The translations under genes and the position numbers were made by a program. DNA of 64,000 nucleotides, from assembly GCF_023091225.1 (NCBI RefSeq), contig NZ_JAHWXM010000001.1:2232001-2296000 (forward strand), in the 5' to 3' direction. The notes beneath the pieces were generated by a model. That model saw nothing but the letters and a program-made list of their open reading frames with translations, made no database searches and was not told the DNA's origin. Of this stretch, positions 62,915 through 64,000 are shown one piece after another (the stretch's first letter is position 1; the number at the start of each line of letters is the position of its first letter). Source of the DNA: Microbacterium galbinum. Its GTDB lineage: Bacteria > Actinomycetota > Actinomycetes > Actinomycetales > Microbacteriaceae.

Positions 62915-64000
62915 TCAGGAGGCGGGCGGCCCGAACAGCTCCTCGCCGTGCTCGTGCAGCAGACGGTAGGCATCGGCGAACGTCTCGGGGTCGGGCTCTC
63001 CGGGCTTCCCGTAGCGCGACAGCAGCAGTCCGAGGAGTCCCCGCGCGGGCGGTGTGAGGGGCTTCATGCCGGAGGGGTCTCCCGGCTTCGGCTCGAGCTC
63101 TTCGGGGTTCGGCGGCGTGTAGGCGGGAGTCGTGACGGGCCAGTCCGAAGGATGCCGCGGCTGATCGAGGTTGATGGCCTCGAACAGCGTGTTCGCCGAG
63201 GCGTCGCGGTCGTTGAGAGGCTTCAATCCGTGGAGCCGCGAGAGAGTGGCGGTGACGGTGCCGTGATGCATCTCGTCGTGCACGATCGTGCCGCGCTTCG
63301 TGTACGCCGACACGGCGATCGCGGGAACGCGGCATCCGAGGCGGTCGAAGGTGAACCCCATCTCGCCGGCACCGGTGTCGGCGGTCGGCTTGGTCGCGGC
63401 GGGCGGCGGCACGTGGTCGTAGCATCCGCCGTGCTCATCGAAGGTGATGAGCAGCAGGGTGTTGACCGCGTTCGACCCCTTCGGTGAGGCGCTCGTGCGC
63501 ACGGCCTCGTAGATGTCGTGGATGAGCCGGTCGCCGGCGCGCACGTCGGAGATCGCACTGTCGTAGACCGGCTCTCCGTCGACCGTGCTCTCGCGGGGCG
63601 AGCCGAACGGCGGGTGGAAGTCGTTGTGGTCGTAGACCATGCGCGGCTCGATGAACGCGTAGGCGGGGAGGGTGCCGTTCTTCGTGTCGGCGTAGAAGTC
63701 CTCCATGGTGCCGAAGTGGTCGGTGCGCCAGTACTTCTCGAGCACGGCGGCATGCAGCATCCCGGTGAACGAGACGAGCTGCAGCTTGTCGATGTAGATC
63801 TTCCAGCTCAGCTTCTTCTCTTCGAGCCGGTTGAAGACGGTCGGGGCGGCGGGCGCATCGAGCCACTTCTTGTAGCCGCCGCCTGCCTGGTTGGTGACGA
63901 AGCCGTGCGAGGTCGACGCGTGGAAGAAGGAGCGGTTGCAGAAGGTCTGCGAGGGCACGCCGGCGTACCAGTGGTCGAAGACCGCGAACTCGCTCGCGAG
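62915..64000 (-). CDS. Phospholipase C / phosphoesterase family protein, C-terminal part
   Basis: The last 361 residues of a phosphoesterase of the bacterial phospholipase C and acid phosphatase A (AcpA) type; the start lies beyond the window. The visible stretch reads FDHWYAGVPSQTFCNRSFFHAST, a conserved start of the catalytic core, then FIEPRMVYDHNDFHPP and LLLITFDEHGGCYDHVPPP, which hold metal ligands, and GCRVPAIAVSAYTKRGTIVHDEMHH. Such enzymes are exported and cleave phosphate esters of lipids or small molecules. The gene lies 21 bases upstream of the ASCH gene, which nevertheless has its own -10 box. Confidence 0.9.
   Translation of the reverse strand, partial: LASEFAVFDHWYAGVPSQTFCNRSFFHASTSHGFVTNQAGGGYKKWLDAPAAPTVFNRLEEKKLSWKIYIDKLQLVSFTGMLHAAVLEKYWRTDHFGTMEDFYADTKNGTLPAYAFIEPRMVYDHNDFHPPFGSPRESTVDGEPVYDSAISDVRAGDRLIHDIYEAVRTSASPKGSNAVNTLLLITFDEHGGCYDHVPPPAATKPTADTGAGEMGFTFDRLGCRVPAIAVSAYTKRGTIVHDEMHHGTVTATLSRLHGLKPLNDRDASANTLFEAINLDQPRHPSDWPVTTPAYTPPNPEELEPKPGDPSGMKPLTPPARGLLGLLLSRYGKPGEPDPETFADAYRLLHEHGEELFGPPAS

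Overview
The window is about 64 kb of high-GC actinobacterial chromosome spanning the replication origin. The block gyrA-gyrB-DUF721-recF-dnaN-oriC-dnaA-rpmH-rnpA-yidD-yidC-jag-rsmG-parA-parB, the nearby trxA-trxB-murJ cluster and the rodA-pbpA-pknA-pknB / trpG / sortase E / crgA cluster are the usual origin-proximal set of Actinobacteria. Details such as DUF3566 after gyrA and the codon style point to Microbacteriaceae, most likely Microbacterium (inferred, no database search). There are no rRNA genes, prophage, insertion sequences or CRISPR; two tRNA genes (Ala-UGC, Ile-GAU) are present.

Layout. 0-7 kb: cell elongation and Ser/Thr kinase cluster (rodA end, pbpA, pknA, pknB), facing a srtE / 51-residue membrane protein / trpG operon, then crgA. 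7-12.6 kb: housekeeping genes (rhomboid protease, cyclophilin, YbaK-like deacylase, Nudix proteins, M24 peptidase). 12.7-20 kb: a 2014-residue wall-anchored GH92 alpha-mannosidase divergent from a LacI regulator with a clear shared operator. 20-28 kb: ilvD, an MmyB-like regulator, small proteins, the tRNA pair and a histidine kinase / LuxR regulator / DUF4097 operon. 28-41 kb: gyrase, recF, dnaN, oriC and dnaA, interrupted between recF and dnaN by a wall-anchored cohesin protein and a secreted amidase with a dockerin-like domain. 41-49 kb: the rpmH-to-parB run, broken by a 2.1-kb non-coding stretch studded with parS sites. 49-64 kb: sugar transporter, thioredoxin system, murJ, a large secreted protein, a methyltransferase, oxidoreductases, an LPGTG-anchored surface protein and a partial phospholipase C family gene.

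How parts fit together. Class E sortases favour LAXTG signals; this window carries one such sortase plus two LAXTG proteins (the GH92 enzyme and the cohesin protein) and one LPGTG protein, so a small surface-display system can be proposed. The cohesin and dockerin pair looks like a minimal two-component analogue of a cellulosome that would dock an amidase on the wall. DnaA boxes occur in oriC, in the dnaA promoter region and in a separate cluster near 7.2 kb. Ten parS sites lie in 2.7 kb next to parAB, one of them forming the first codons of parA. Many monocistronic genes have a TANNNT box ending 6-7 bases before the start codon, the signature of leaderless transcripts.
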